Below are positions 24,839 to 34,640 of a DNA stretch of 64,000 nucleotides, piece after piece. The position numbers and the translations under genes are program-made. Origin of the DNA: Mikania micrantha (Eukaryota > Streptophyta > Magnoliopsida > Asterales > Asteraceae); contig CM018690.1 of assembly GCA_009363875.1 (NCBI GenBank), forward strand, positions 18,245,692 to 18,309,691, given 5' to 3'. The notes under the pieces were generated by a model. It searched no databases. It saw nothing but the letters and a program-made list of their open reading frames with translations, and was not told the origin of the DNA. How positions within the stretch are numbered: the first letter of the stretch is position 1; the number at the start of each line of letters is the position of its first letter.

Positions 24839-26567
24839 TAGCACTCCCCTTCACCCCCAATAACAGCTTCCAATTGATCTCGATATGGTTCAACATCGAT
24901 CCCCACAAGATTACCAACCAGTATGGTTTCATCAGCCTCACTCCTCTGATTAATCCGGCCATCCCCAATCGGCACAGAATCCTGATTGACCGCATCCGTC
25001 CCGAGGGCGTCAACCGAAGAAGAGCCAAACCGGAATATTCCCTCCGAGGACATAAGACCTACTCCGACCGAACAACTTGTCACAACAGGGCCACGCTCAG
25101 GATTTCTCTGGCGACGATGAGGATTAATCCCCGAGGGGGGGAGGTTAAGATCTGGGGTCAAGGTACCCGCCCCAAAATTAATCTGGAACACATTTTGGGA
25201 AGTTTCATCAGGATCGCCCGAATCCACCCGAGATCTCTTCCTGGGCCTAAGATTAAGAGGCTGAGAGTTTTGACCAGCCAAAAACGGCCCAGAGAAACAT
25301 GATGTCTCAACATTACGGGGCCCAACATTCAAAATCCCTTGGCCCAATACATTTGAAATGTCTCCCGCGTCAGGATCCATGCCAGCCGACGTTTGATGTA
25401 ATCTAGGATCCTTGAGACCACCACCTTCATAATTATCTGCCAGGATTTCGCCGTCTTCTTTCTCCTCATCCTTGTGACTTTCCGACTCCCCAGTCTGTCC
25501 AACCGAACCAGGAGACCTTTCGACTGGACCAGGATGAGCAGCCGGAGGATTTGCCTGAACCAAAAAAGACGGGAGCCAATCTTCATGATCTTCACAAATC
25601 TGGACATTGAACGTCAAGCCACCCCAAACAATGGACACATGATCATTGATTTTGTCCATTTTCGAGGTAAGGATAAGAATACGTTCATGAAATAAGTTAC
25701 AATCCTCATAGGCAGCCCGGGAGCCAAGGAGGATTCTCCCATATTTTTCTCCGATCAACCGAAACGATTCCTTATCCCATAATATAGCCGGAACACCGTA
25801 GATTTTAATACATGCGACCCTGTTAAAATCAAAAGCCTCACCATTCCAGACACTATACTGAACAAACCATGAGTCCAGAAGCTGCTTATGATCCTTCATA
25901 ACCTTTGCAACAATTTGGGAACCTGGAAAGGACAAAAGAACTCTAAGGCCTCCCAAATAACGGATAGTGCATCCCACAGATCCCATAGTTTCAACTAGCT
26001 CCACCATATTCTCTAGAATTGATAGGTCTTTTGTTTCACCCACAACGGAATACCCCTTCCACCACTTTGGAATGACTGGAGTGACAGAATCAAGTGAGAT
26101 CTGCCTCACCGTAGATTGACCAGATAAGATATCCTTATAAGAAGTCGAACCCGCAAACGTGTGGGATCCAGCCAAGTTAATCCCAGGATTCTCATTCTGA
26201 CGAACAGAACTCCTCTGGTGCATGCCAGATAGCGGATGATTGCGTGTACCACCTTTGTTGAATCTTGCTACGTTCGCACCAACTTTTGCACCATCCAAAA
26301 CGACCGTGTTGAGATCCAAAAGCAATTTTCCCACATCCGGCACGTCCCTGAATCTGATGAAGCCAAAGAAATTTCCCCCTTTGTCTCTTTTCCTGGCCAG
26401 ATAAGCATCCGACAGTCTACCATACTTGATGAAAGCCTCCTTAAACCTTGATTCAGTAATACCATCAGGAAGATTGGAGATGAAGAACGTCGTTTCCTTA
26501 CCAAGAGCATCTGCGAATCTCTGCGATCTCCTTCTGCTTCAGACGTGCTCCTAGTCACCCATTTTTT
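24838..26567 (-). pseudogene. LINE ORF1 (RRM plus DUF4283-like RNA-binding protein), frameshifted near the start
   Basis: Nucleic-acid-binding ORF1 protein of a plant L1 element. In the main frame there is an RRM just upstream of 26343, with RNP2-like TFFISNL and RNP1-like GGNFFGFIRF. A DUF4283-like region follows (WWKGYSVVGETKDLSILENM, ... RVACIKIYGVPAILWDKESF ...), then a low-complexity, charged C-terminal half. The frame runs open to a TAA at 24838-24840. The upstream reading frame that would carry the N-terminus (KKWVTRSTSEAEGDRRDS) is joined out of phase near 26515-26525, and the RRM frame meets a TGA about 15 codons further upstream, so ORF1 is broken by a small indel. No start codon in good context remains because the element joins 5S sequence here. 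The TAA overlaps the ATG of ORF2 by one base (TAATG). Confidence 0.85.
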
Positions 26568-26568
26568 C

Positions 26569-26613
26569 AAAAGGGTTGCAACACGAGGACTTCCCAGGGG
26601 GTCACCCATCCTA
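26569..26613 (-). pseudogene. 5S rRNA 3'-terminal fragment fused to the LINE 5' end
   Basis: On the minus strand this stretch reads TAGGATGGGTGACC, CCCTGGGAAG, TCCTCGTGTTGCA, then a CCCTTTT end. That is the last 40 or so bases of plant 5S rRNA, including the box C promoter region and the genuine 3' end with its U run. The 5' two-thirds of 5S (with box A) is absent. It lies exactly between the LINE body and the target duplication, in the same sense as the LINE. Microhomology TAGGA is shared with the target site. This matches template switching of the LINE reverse transcriptase from LINE RNA onto the 3' end of 5S RNA during insertion. Confidence 0.88.
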
Positions 26614-26620
26614 ATTAGAT
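26609..26620. repeat. LINE target-site duplication, right copy
   Basis: TCCTAATTAGAT, identical to 21063-21074. Its first bases also match the 5S rRNA fragment (microhomology), so the exact join is ambiguous by a few bases. Confidence 0.9.
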
Positions 26621-27194
26621 AACTTAACATTATTTTACGTTTCAATTCTAGATATATGACCTATATAACTTTAAACATAATTTTTTTATATTTTAATTGT
26701 ATGATGACATGGTAAAAACATGCATTTTGAAAAATAATTTCAATTTTACAAGAAGTTTTTTAAATGTAAAAAAAATGAGAAAATTTTTAAAAAATTGTAA
26801 AAATAGTTGGTTTATTTCAAATAACACAAAACTCCAAAATGTGTCTAAAATGCATCTAAAACGCATCTAAAAGATTCAAAATAAACCAAAATACGTCCAA
26901 ACGGACCAAAATGCACCATAATATGTCCAAACGGGGTCCAAATACCCCAAAATACGTCCAAACAAATAAAAATACACCCAAAATGGGTTTAAATGCATCA
27001 AAATCTAGTCTACATTCTCATGGATCACATTTCTTGAGTCATCTTTTTTTTTTCCTACCTTTTCATTTCGCCTCCATTGGTTGTGAGTCGTTTTTCATTT
27101 TTTCGCAAAATCTTTTATTATGTCCGTTTTCTTGACAATTTTGACAAGTTGTATTTCTTTCAAATTCATATGTAAACCTGTTGCAAAAAAAAAA
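26621..27194. other. Spacer between LINE and LTR composite
   Basis: 26825-26990 has an irregular repeat of CCAAAATACGTCCAAACG-like words (about seven). No coding content. Confidence 0.6.
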
Positions 27195-27199
27195 AATAC

Positions 27200-27957
27200 T
27201 GTGACAATCCGGCATTTCCGGATTAACTCCGTTAACCAAATATTAACAGAAATGATACGAAATCAAACAATATCAAACTATAGGGACTAAACTTGTACAA
27301 AATTGATTTAGAAACATTAGAATTAGAAGGATTTAGTTGGAAATAGATCTATTGAGTTTGACAAACCTCACTTGGTAGATTATAGGTCTACGCAAGTGTT
27401 TAACTAGCCAATTCAAACATTACTATTGTTTGTTCTAGACAATAGTGGAAAGGAAAATTACAATCTAACAGTCAGCTTCGGTGTCGACCGCTTATGTAAA
27501 TAGTACAAATGACTAACTATCATGACTATGCATGTGTGCTTATGTTATCTGCAAACATTTTGTTTCAAACAGTTGTTTCAAACATTTGAGATTATTCAAA
27601 CCTCTGTATGCACCAACCTATGTGTTGACTTTATTTACATGTTTTCTCAGGACACTAAAGCACAGGTAAGGACAAGCATGGACTAGGATGTGGAGTCTCA
27701 TGCATACATTTTACTTCATGTATTTTGAATTTGATTATTTAAGACTTTGAACTTGTAATTTACATTCTACAAACAATTACGTTTTGTTATTTGTTTTAAA
27801 ACGCTTCTGCAAACTTTGAAACTTTGATACTACAGTTTAGACCAAAATTATGTTTGAAAATCATATAGAGGTCTTTCGTTGTGTCTAATGACTGAGATCC
27901 TGGTTTGTCATGCCCTAAACGGTATGATTCCGTTAGTTGACATTTGGGGGTGTGACA
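27200..27957 (+). repeat. Left LTR (758 bp), internally deleted
   Basis: Begins TGTGACAATCC and ends GGGTGTGACA, right before the PBS. Relative to the middle LTR it lacks exactly 831 bp (equivalent to 29931-30761); a shared TA is at the junction. The remaining 758 bp match the middle LTR with no net length change. Confidence 0.9.
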
Positions 27958-27960
27958 GAT

Positions 27961-27978
27961 TGGTATCAGAGCCAGGTT
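27961..27978 (+). other. Primer-binding site, initiator-Met tRNA type
   Basis: TGGTATCAGAGCCAGGTT starts 3 bases after the left LTR. Complementary to the 3' end of initiator methionine tRNA, standard for plant Ty3/gypsy. The equivalent is deleted in the second body. Confidence 0.9.
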
Positions 27979-28097
27979 ATAGCGAACTAGGTTTGCATTA
28001 GTGGACTTAAACTATAACTGTTAGACATTAGACACTTGTTTACACATCTGAGTTTTGCATAGTATTTACATATAGTATTATGTAACCGATAATGCAG

Positions 28098-28478
28098 CAC
28101 CATCACCACCGCACGTGATTGTACTTGATGATGAGGAGCCGATAGCTCCAGCATTGCGTGATTACGAGGAGGATCCCGAGGAGGACGACCCAGAAGAGGA
28201 TCCGAAGGAGGATCCTGAGGAGGATGACCCAGAGGAGGATCCTGAGGAGGATCCCGACGAGGAGTCTTCGGATCGTATGCCACCTACACTGCGTGCCCCT
28301 AAGAGGCCGCGATTTGAGTCCGATGATATTGCCCGATTGACCTGGGAGGCGAAGTGGGCAGATGATAGGATCGAGCAGCTCGCGCAGGAGCTCAGGGATG
28401 TGAACGCTCGATACACAGAGCTTCGTAGCGTAGTCAACGGGATGGAGACTGACATCATTCAGTTGACTATTTATATAG
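28098..28478 (+). pseudogene. gag N-terminal remnant (acidic repeat region), body 1
   Basis: From HVIVLDDEEPIAPALRDYEE the frame passes through a run of (D/E)PEED repeats to MPPTLRAPKRPRFESDD and a coiled-coil-like segment ending ARYTELRSVV. The family start codon seen at 31456 is damaged here (AATGCAGC in place of ATGGCAGC). The reading frame then fuses abruptly, out of phase, to RNase H sequence near 28478, so the capsid, knuckles, protease and RT are missing by internal deletion. Confidence 0.75.
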
Positions 28479-28479
28479 A

Positions 28480-29280
28480 ACCAGGTATACCATTTACACT
28501 GATCATAAGATTTTGCAACATATCTTTGATCAGAAGGAGCTCAATATGAGATAGCGACGGTGGGTAGAGTTGTTGAATGACTACGAATGCGCAATTAAGT
28601 ACCATCCGGGAAAAGCTAATGTGGTAGTTGATGCTCTAAGCAGAAAAGATACAACGTCAACAAGACGGGTTCACGCACTTATGTTAACGATACATACTGA
28701 CTTACCTGACAAGGTACGCAGTGCTCAGCTTGAAGCCTTAGAAAATGATAACTTGGAACAGGAATCCTTATGAGGAATGGAAAAACAATTGGAAGTCATG
28801 ACTGATGGAACTCGTTGTTTCAAGAATCGACTTTGGATACCTTTGCATGGTGGTATAAGGGAACTCGTGATGGATGAAGCGCACAAGTCTAGATATTCAG
28901 TCCATCCGGGGTCAGACAAAATGTATCATGACTTGAAGGCACTGTATTGGTGGCCTCACATGAAAGCCGACATTGTTAAGTACGTTAGCAAATGTTTGAC
29001 TTGTTCTAAAGTCAAGGTTGAATACCAAAAACCATCTGGTTTACTGCAACAACCAGAAATACCTATGTAGAAATGGGAACAGTTACGTTTCATCGAGGAA
29101 TCAGTTGAAATCATGGACCGAGAGGTCAAACAGCTCAAACAAAGCAAGATTCCGATAGTCAAAGTCCGATGGAATTCAAGACGTGGACCTGAATTCACTT
29201 GGGAAAGGGAAGATCAAATGTTGAAGAAGTATCCCCATCTGTTCAAAACAACAACAACAAACATTGAGAAGACACGTTAA
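28480..29280 (+). pseudogene. Ty3/gypsy pol remnant: RNase H end, integrase zinc finger and integrase C-terminus
   Basis: Pieces in order: RNase H tail (YTDHKILQHIFDQKELN), the connection motif IKYHPGKANVV with DALSRK, the integrase HHCC finger region (HPGSDKMYHDLKALYWWPHM ... CLTCSKVKVEYQKPSG), then directly the integrase C-terminal tail (EIMDREVKQLKQ ... GPEFTWEREDQM). The DDE core between the finger and the tail has been lost by deletion near 29070. Stops interrupt at about 28552, 28771 and 29068. Frame continuity elsewhere is good, so the decay is mainly by deletion. Confidence 0.82.
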
Positions 29281-29794
29281 ATTTCGGGACGAAATTTCCT
29301 TAAACAAGGGGATGACGTGATACTTCTCACTTCAACACTTCATATTTCAAACTGTAAGCACAAACATTTTATACAATTGGTTTTGTTACGAACATTTGTG
29401 CTACATTACATTTTATGTGCTACGTTTCATATGTTACATGACATGGTAGTACAGACATGATTAGTTTCAAACATTTGCTATGTGTTACATTGCATAAGTT
29501 GTACAAATAGTTGCAAACATTCACTATGTATAAGGTTACATGGTACAATATGATCAAACATGAACATTCACATACACAGTTAGGTGTACTAGCTGGTGTG
29601 CACGCAAACAGTTACATATGATCACATTTAGGTGTGATGTTACAAACGTTGAACCTGGTGTATGAGTACACACAAGTACACAAAATGATCAAATATCGCA
29701 CGAACACGTGTACATTTTAACTCACAAGTAGTGTCCTAACTACTTCTAACATTTATCAATTTTCGGGACAAAAATTCCTTCAACAAGGGGGTGA
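29281..29794 (+). other. Spacer with two polypurine-tract-like sites before the middle LTR
   Basis: A CGGGACGAAATTTCC block followed by AAACAAGGGGATGA at about 29285-29315 and a near copy, CGGGACAAAAATTCC then CAACAAGGGGGTGA, at 29763-29794. The second directly precedes the middle LTR and is the functional-type PPT. The intervening 450 bp hold AT-rich sequence with repeated CAAACATT and TACAT words and no coding content. Confidence 0.6.
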
Positions 29795-31383
29795 TGTGAC
29801 AATCCGGCATTTCCGAATTAACTCCGTTAACCAAATATTAACAGAAATGATACGAAATCAAACAATATCAAACTATTGGGACTAAACTTGAACAAAATTG
29901 ATTTAGAAACATTAGAATTAGAAGGATTTAATTTGTGAAGAAGGAAATAGTAAATTTTGACTTTTACAAGTCAAAATTCGGTCATATGATAATTTGAATT
30001 CAAAATTCATAGTAAATCATTATTATTAAACGAATTAAACACCAAATAAACTCACATTGATGATGATTTACGATTATTGTCAGTTACAAAACCTAGTAAT
30101 CACTGAATTAAACTCAAAAACGACCACAAAGGTCGAAACCATAGCCTTTAACTATCAAATCCACAAAATTCGATCACATTTCATGAAACTGAACTCCCAG
30201 AACTCTTATTCGGCACCTTTAGAGTGTGTATCATACAACAATTCGAAGCAGAAGCTATGAGAGAAAGGATTCAATCGAGACTTAGGCCGAACTCCACCTT
30301 CAAGTCAAACTACATCAATTCGAGATCAAACCAGGTAACAATCGATCCCTACGCACCCTAAATATGCCGACTAAGCATAGCCCTATGCTAGTTTCGGTCA
30401 CAAACATCGAATTTCATGAATCCTAATTCTAGGGTTTATCATTCTTGATGTTTTGGGGGTTTCGATCAAAACGAATTCAAAAGACCAATTAAATTATATA
30501 CACAGTTTCGTATTATCATGGTAAACGAAATCCCCATATCAATTTCATATAACAACAACGAATTGGCCAAGTTCAAATTCTAGGGTTCTTGAAATAAACG
30601 ATTTTGGGGATTTTGATCGAGATGGGTTCTAAAATCAAATTAAATGGTACTATGAGTTTCAGAAAACCTCGAATAAGAATAACCCTATGTTAAGTGCGAA
30701 CATAGCATTCCAAGTCCTTACATATCGAACCGTTTAGTTTGCCGTAGTGCAAAGCGTGGTAGTTGGAAATAGATCTATTGAGTTTGACAAACCTCACTTG
30801 GTAGATTATAGGTCTACGCAAGTGTTTAACTAGCCAATTCAAACATTACTATTGTTTGTGCTAGACAATAGTGGAAAGGCAAATTACAATCTAACAGTCA
30901 GCTTCGGTGTCGACCGCTTATGTAAATAGTACAAATGACTAGCTATCATGACTATGCATGTGTGCTTATGTTATCTGCAAACATTTCGTTTCAAACAGTT
31001 GTTTCAAACATTTGAGATTATTCAAACCTGTGTATGCACCAACCTTTGTGTTGACTTTATTTACATGTTTTCTCAGGACACTAAAGCACAGGTAAGGACA
31101 AGCATGGACTAGGATGTGGAGTCTCATGCATACATTTTACTTCATGTGTTTTGAATTTGATTATTTAAGACTTTGAACTTGTAATTTACATTTTACAAAC
31201 AATTACGTTTTGTTATTTGTTTTAAAACGCTTCCGCAAACTTTGAAACTTTGATACTACAGTTTAGAACAAAATTATGTTTGAAAATCATATAGAGGTCT
31301 TTCGTTGTGTCTAATGACTGAGATCCTGGTTTGTCATGCCCTAAACGTTATGATTCCGTTAGTTGACATTTGGGGGTGTGACA
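29795..31383 (+). repeat. Middle LTR (1589 bp), the longest copy
   Basis: Starts TGTGACAATCC after a PPT and ends GGGTGTGACA. It contains an 831-bp stretch (29931-30761) missing from the left LTR. Part of that stretch (30691-30761) is shared with the right LTR, so the left copy has lost sequence. The centre (about 30000-30680) looks gene-like in texture, with several TCGAT and CTAGGGTTT motifs, but has no ORF. Confidence 0.85.
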
Positions 31384-31455
31384 GATTAGACATTAGACAC
31401 TTGTTTACACATCTGAGTTTTGCATAGTATTTACATATGGTATTATGTAACAGAT

Positions 31456-32249
31456 ATGGCAGCACCATCACCACCGCACGTGATTGTACTTGATGATGAG
31501 GAGCCGATAGCTCCAGCATTGCGTGATTACGAGGAGGATCCCGAGGAGGAGGACGAGAAGAGGACCCGGAGGAGGACGACCCGGAGGAGGACGACCCAAA
31601 GGAGGATCCGGAGGAGGATCCCGATGAGGAGTCTTCGGATTGTATGCCACCTACACTGCGTGCCCCTAAGAGGCCGCGATTTGAGTCCGATGATATTGCC
31701 CGATTGACCTGGGAGGCGAAGTGGGCAGATGATAGGATCGAGCAGCTCGCGCAGGCTCTCAGGGATGTGAACGCTCGATACACAGAGGAGAAAAAAGTTA
31801 AGTACGCTACGGGAACTTTGGAGTGTCCAGCATTGATCTGGTGGAACTCCAACGTTCAAACATTGGGATTAGGTGAGGCCAATGCCCTAACTTGGAATGG
31901 GTTCAAGACATTACTGCAAGAGGAGTATTGCCCTCGCAATGAGGTGCAAAAGCTGGAGGATGAGTACTGGCATCTTAAAATGGAGGGTTCTGACATCAAG
32001 GAGTTCACCACTCGATTACATGAATTAGCCAGACTTCTACCTCACATGGAAACTCCACCAAGCAAGTGGATTGAGAGGTACATTGGGGGACTGGTACCTC
32101 AGATCCAAGGGTTAGTCACTTCTGCAAATCCCACAACTGTTCATCAAGCTGTTCGATTGGCGCACCAACTAACTGATCAGGAGGTACAACAGGGAACTTT
32201 GCCCAAAAGAACAGCAGCTGCTAAAGTGGGAGACCGCAAAAGAAAGTAG
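31456..32249 (+). pseudogene. gag polyprotein, body 2, with a frameshift in the acidic repeat
   Basis: Starts at ATG 31456 with MAAPSPPHVIVLDDEEPIAP. A frame change inside the GAGGA repeat (near 31545) sends the N-terminal frame to a stop. The correct frame resumes at MPPTLRAPKRPRFESDD (31644) and continues through a retrotransposon capsid (Retrotrans_gag-like) domain: ALIWWNSNVQTLG, W NGFKTLLQEEYCPRNE, EFTTRLHELARLLPH, IGGLVPQIQGLV. A TAG follows KVGDRKRK at 32247-32249, ahead of the zinc knuckles. The repeat nature of the acidic segment makes slippage the probable cause of the frame change. Between the coiled-coil and capsid parts (after ARYTEE) it joins EKKVKYATGTLEC, which suggests a further internal deletion. 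Confidence 0.82.
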
Positions 32250-33063
32250 GAGAGCAGCAACTCCAAGAGTTCCAATCAACAATCATTTCAGCAAAACCGC
32301 AAGCACGAGTCAAACAAGACTCATTACAATTCGAACAGTGGTCAGCAGTCATCTGGGGGGTATATTGGTAAATACCCAAAGTGCAAAAAATGTGGATTCC
32401 ATCATCTAGGGAATCAATGTGACAAGCACCGATGCCAACGGTGTGGTAAGATGGGTCATGCAGCCAAAGATTGCCGTGGGGAGCTGCAGACAAATTCTCC
32501 TAATCAGAACAACACCCAAAGGGCTGTTATAATTGTGGAAAGCTGGAGCATTTCAAGAAGGATTGCCCACAACTCAAGAAAGGAGGGGTTAATGAAACAA
32601 ATGGCAATGGCAACGGCAACGGCACTGATTACAACAATAATAACAACAACAATGGTGCTAAGGGCAGGGCATTCGTGGTCAAGCACGGGAGGATCCCAAC
32701 ATTGTTACGGGTACGTTTCTCTTGAATAATCACTATGCCTCTATGCTATTTGACACTGGTGCAGACCGGAGCTTTGTATCTTTTACATTTTCTAAATTGC
32801 TAAATGTTAGTCCTACTACTCTAGAAGATCCTTACACTGTAGAACTAGCTGATGGCAAGTTAATTGTAGTAGAACATATCCTTAAAGGATGTATCCTTGA
32901 TTTGATGGGCCAAACACTTGACATTGACCTTATGCCTATTGCCTTAGGCAATTTTGATGTAGTTATTGGCATGGACTGGTTGTCGAAACACCAGGGTGAA
33001 ATAATATGCCATGAAAAGATCGTCTGTATATCTCTTCCACATGGAGAGACACTGTATGTATAA
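32250..33063 (+). pseudogene. gag zinc knuckles and aspartic protease, body 2
   Basis: After the gag stop the same frame reads a CX2C finger region (CKKCGFHHLGNQC, then CQRCGKMGHAAKDC), and a second CCHC knuckle, CYNCGKLEHFKKDC, follows in another frame. The retropepsin frame reads MLFDTGADRSFVS (catalytic DTG), then a core ending in VVIGMDWLSKHQ. A stop at 33061-33063 and at least two frame changes interrupt it. Typical gag-pol order for Ty3/gypsy. Confidence 0.8.
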
Positions 33064-33169
33064 GGTGAGAAGAGCAGTACACCACTGCGTCTCATATCTT
33101 GTATGAAAGCACGCAAATGTCTGCGTAAAGGTCATACAACAGTTATAGCACTTATAACTAAAAGCCGGT

Positions 33170-33330
33170 AGCTGAGAAGAATATCGAAGACATCCCAGTG
33201 GTTCGTGAATTTCCTGAAGTATTTCCAGAAGACTTACCAGGATTACCTCCTATCAGACAAGTGGAGTTCCAACTCGACCTTACACCAGACGCAGCACCGA
33301 TTGCTAGAGCACCTTATCGACTTGCACCTT
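33170..33330 (+). pseudogene. Reverse transcriptase N-terminal stub, body 2
   Basis: Reads VREFPEVFPEDLPGLPP then RQVEFQLDLTPDAAPIA and RAPYRLAP, the standard entry into Ty3/gypsy RT. It breaks off at about 33330 into LTR-type or unrelated sequence, so the catalytic YxDD region is absent. Confidence 0.8.
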
Positions 33331-34550
33331 TGGGGGTTCGAACCTTGCCTCTCTTGGTTTTTTAGTTAAAAACCAATTTTAGTTTTTAAACCATAACTTC
33401 TTCGTTTTAACTCCAAATTAATCCGTTCAAATTGCGTTGGAACTGTAATGGAATCCCGAAAAAAATAAAATAATAAAATTTACATTTTGACTCGAAAGCA
33501 CGATCGCGTATAATTACGTGTGTTTAAGTTTAATCGTATACGTTTATACTATTTAAACAAACGGAATTAAATTCGTGCATACTTTCGCATGTGCGTTTCA
33601 CACAATCTAATATACGTGTGTTGACACGTATGTAATGACAAACATGATTTGGACCTTAAGAATAACGCGACGTTATTGTAATAATATAGATTCTTCGTAG
33701 AAGTTAATCTACGTGAGTTCGTGAGCCTTTGATTATTCTACTCACATTCACAGGTGCGTACACGGCCCCTTTTCTTATTTTATCTATTTTGGGGGAGGAA
33801 ACATGTGCAAACAAACATTTTAGATACATATCACTTGCATGAGTTAGCTATTTACGATAAGTGCGAACATAGCATTACAAGTCCTTACGTATCGAACCGT
33901 TTAGTTTGCCGTAGTGCAAAGCGTGGTAGTTGGAAATAGATCTCACGGGTTTGACAAACCTCACTTGGTAGATTGTAGGTCTACGCAAGTGTTTAACTAG
34001 CCAATTCAAACATTACTATTGTTTGTGCTAGACAATAGTGGAAAGGCAAATTACAATCTAACAGTCAGCTTCGATGTCGACCGCTTATGTAAATAGTACA
34101 AATGACTAGCTATCATGACTATGCATGTGTGATTATGTTATCTGCAAACATTACGTTTCAAACAGTTGTTTCAAACATTTGAGATTATTCAAACATGTGT
34201 ATGCACCAACCTTTGTGTTTACTTTATTTACATGTTTTCTCAGGACACTAAAGCACAAGTAAGGACAAGCATGGACTAGGATTTGGAGTCTCATGCATAC
34301 ATTTTACTTCATGTGTTTTGAATTTGATTATTTAAGACTTTGAACTTGTAATTTACATTTTACAAACAATTACGTTTTGTTATTTGTTTTAAAACGCTTC
34401 CGCAAACTTTGAAACTTTGATATTACAGTTTAGACCAAAATTATGTTTGAAAATCATATAGAGGTCTTTCGCTATGTCTAATGACTGAGATCCTGGTTTG
34501 TCACGCCCTAAACGGTATGATTACGTTAGTTGAAATTTGGGGGTGTGACA
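33331..34550 (+). repeat. Right LTR, 5'-truncated or different in its upstream part
   Basis: 33858-34550 matches the 3' part of the middle LTR (from TAAGTGCGAACATAGC to GGGTGTGACA). 33331-33857 does not match the middle LTR and has no ORF. It may be the LTR portion lost or replaced in the other copies, or foreign sequence brought in by the deletion. The flank AATAC at 34551 completes the target duplication. Confidence 0.78.
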
Positions 34551-34640
34551 AATACACAAAGCAAAGAATTATAGTAAAATTCAACACAAAAAAAATACTC
34601 AAAGCAAAGAATTAAAGTAAAATTCAGCACAAACATAAAT
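34551..34640. repeat. Imperfect tandem duplication next to the composite element
   Basis: The sequence AATACACAAAGCAAAGAATT followed by TAGTAAAATTCA recurs about 42 bases later as AATACTCAAAGCAAAGAATT followed by AAGTAAAATTCA. Two copies, a few differences. Confidence 0.75.

Larger units (their letters stand above)
21075..26608 (-). mobile_element. L1-type LINE retrotransposon, nearly full length, with 5S rRNA fragment at its 5' end
   Basis: A two-ORF non-LTR retrotransposon read on the minus strand: ORF1 with an RRM, ORF2 with endonuclease, reverse transcriptase and a C-terminal zf-RVT-like region, a short 3' UTR, and a poly-A tail seen as a T run at 21075. It is flanked by a 12-bp target-site duplication, TCCTAATTAGAT, at 21063-21074 and 26609-26620, so the boundaries are firm. 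The 5' end is not LINE sequence but the 3' part of a 5S rRNA (26569-26613, overlapping the duplication by a few bases). The element is inactive as it stands: one frameshift near the ORF1 start, one in-frame stop in the RT domain and one frameshift after it. Few lesions overall, so a fairly recent insertion. Confidence 0.93.
27200..34550 (+). mobile_element. Ty3/gypsy composite: LTR - deleted body - LTR - deleted body - LTR
   Basis: Three related LTR copies (27200-27957, 29795-31383, and a right one ending at 34550) separate two internal regions. A single 5-bp duplication AATAC flanks the whole array (27195-27199 and 34551-34555). No duplication is expected or seen at the inner LTR edges, so this is one insertion that grew by unequal LTR recombination, not independent insertions. 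Body 1 (27958-29794) has PBS, a gag N-terminus, then RNase H/integrase pieces. Body 2 (31384-33330) has gag, zinc knuckles, protease and the start of RT but no PBS. Neither body nor their sum is intact: most of the RT and the integrase core are missing. Confidence 0.88.

Noticed and set aside
22947..25695. Several plus-strand ORFs of 70-140 residues
   Set aside because: Antisense shadows of the LINE ORFs on the minus strand; no domains.
26569..26613. Considered as a Cassandra-type TRIM LTR (which carries 5S sequence)
   Set aside because: No LTR pair, PBS or PPT around it; it joins LINE sequence directly and sits at the LINE's target duplication.
28158..28458. Gly/Ser-rich and Arg-rich ORFs overlapping the gag remnant (also 31468-31859)
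   Set aside because: Antisense and out-of-frame shadows of the GAGGA-rich acidic gag repeat.
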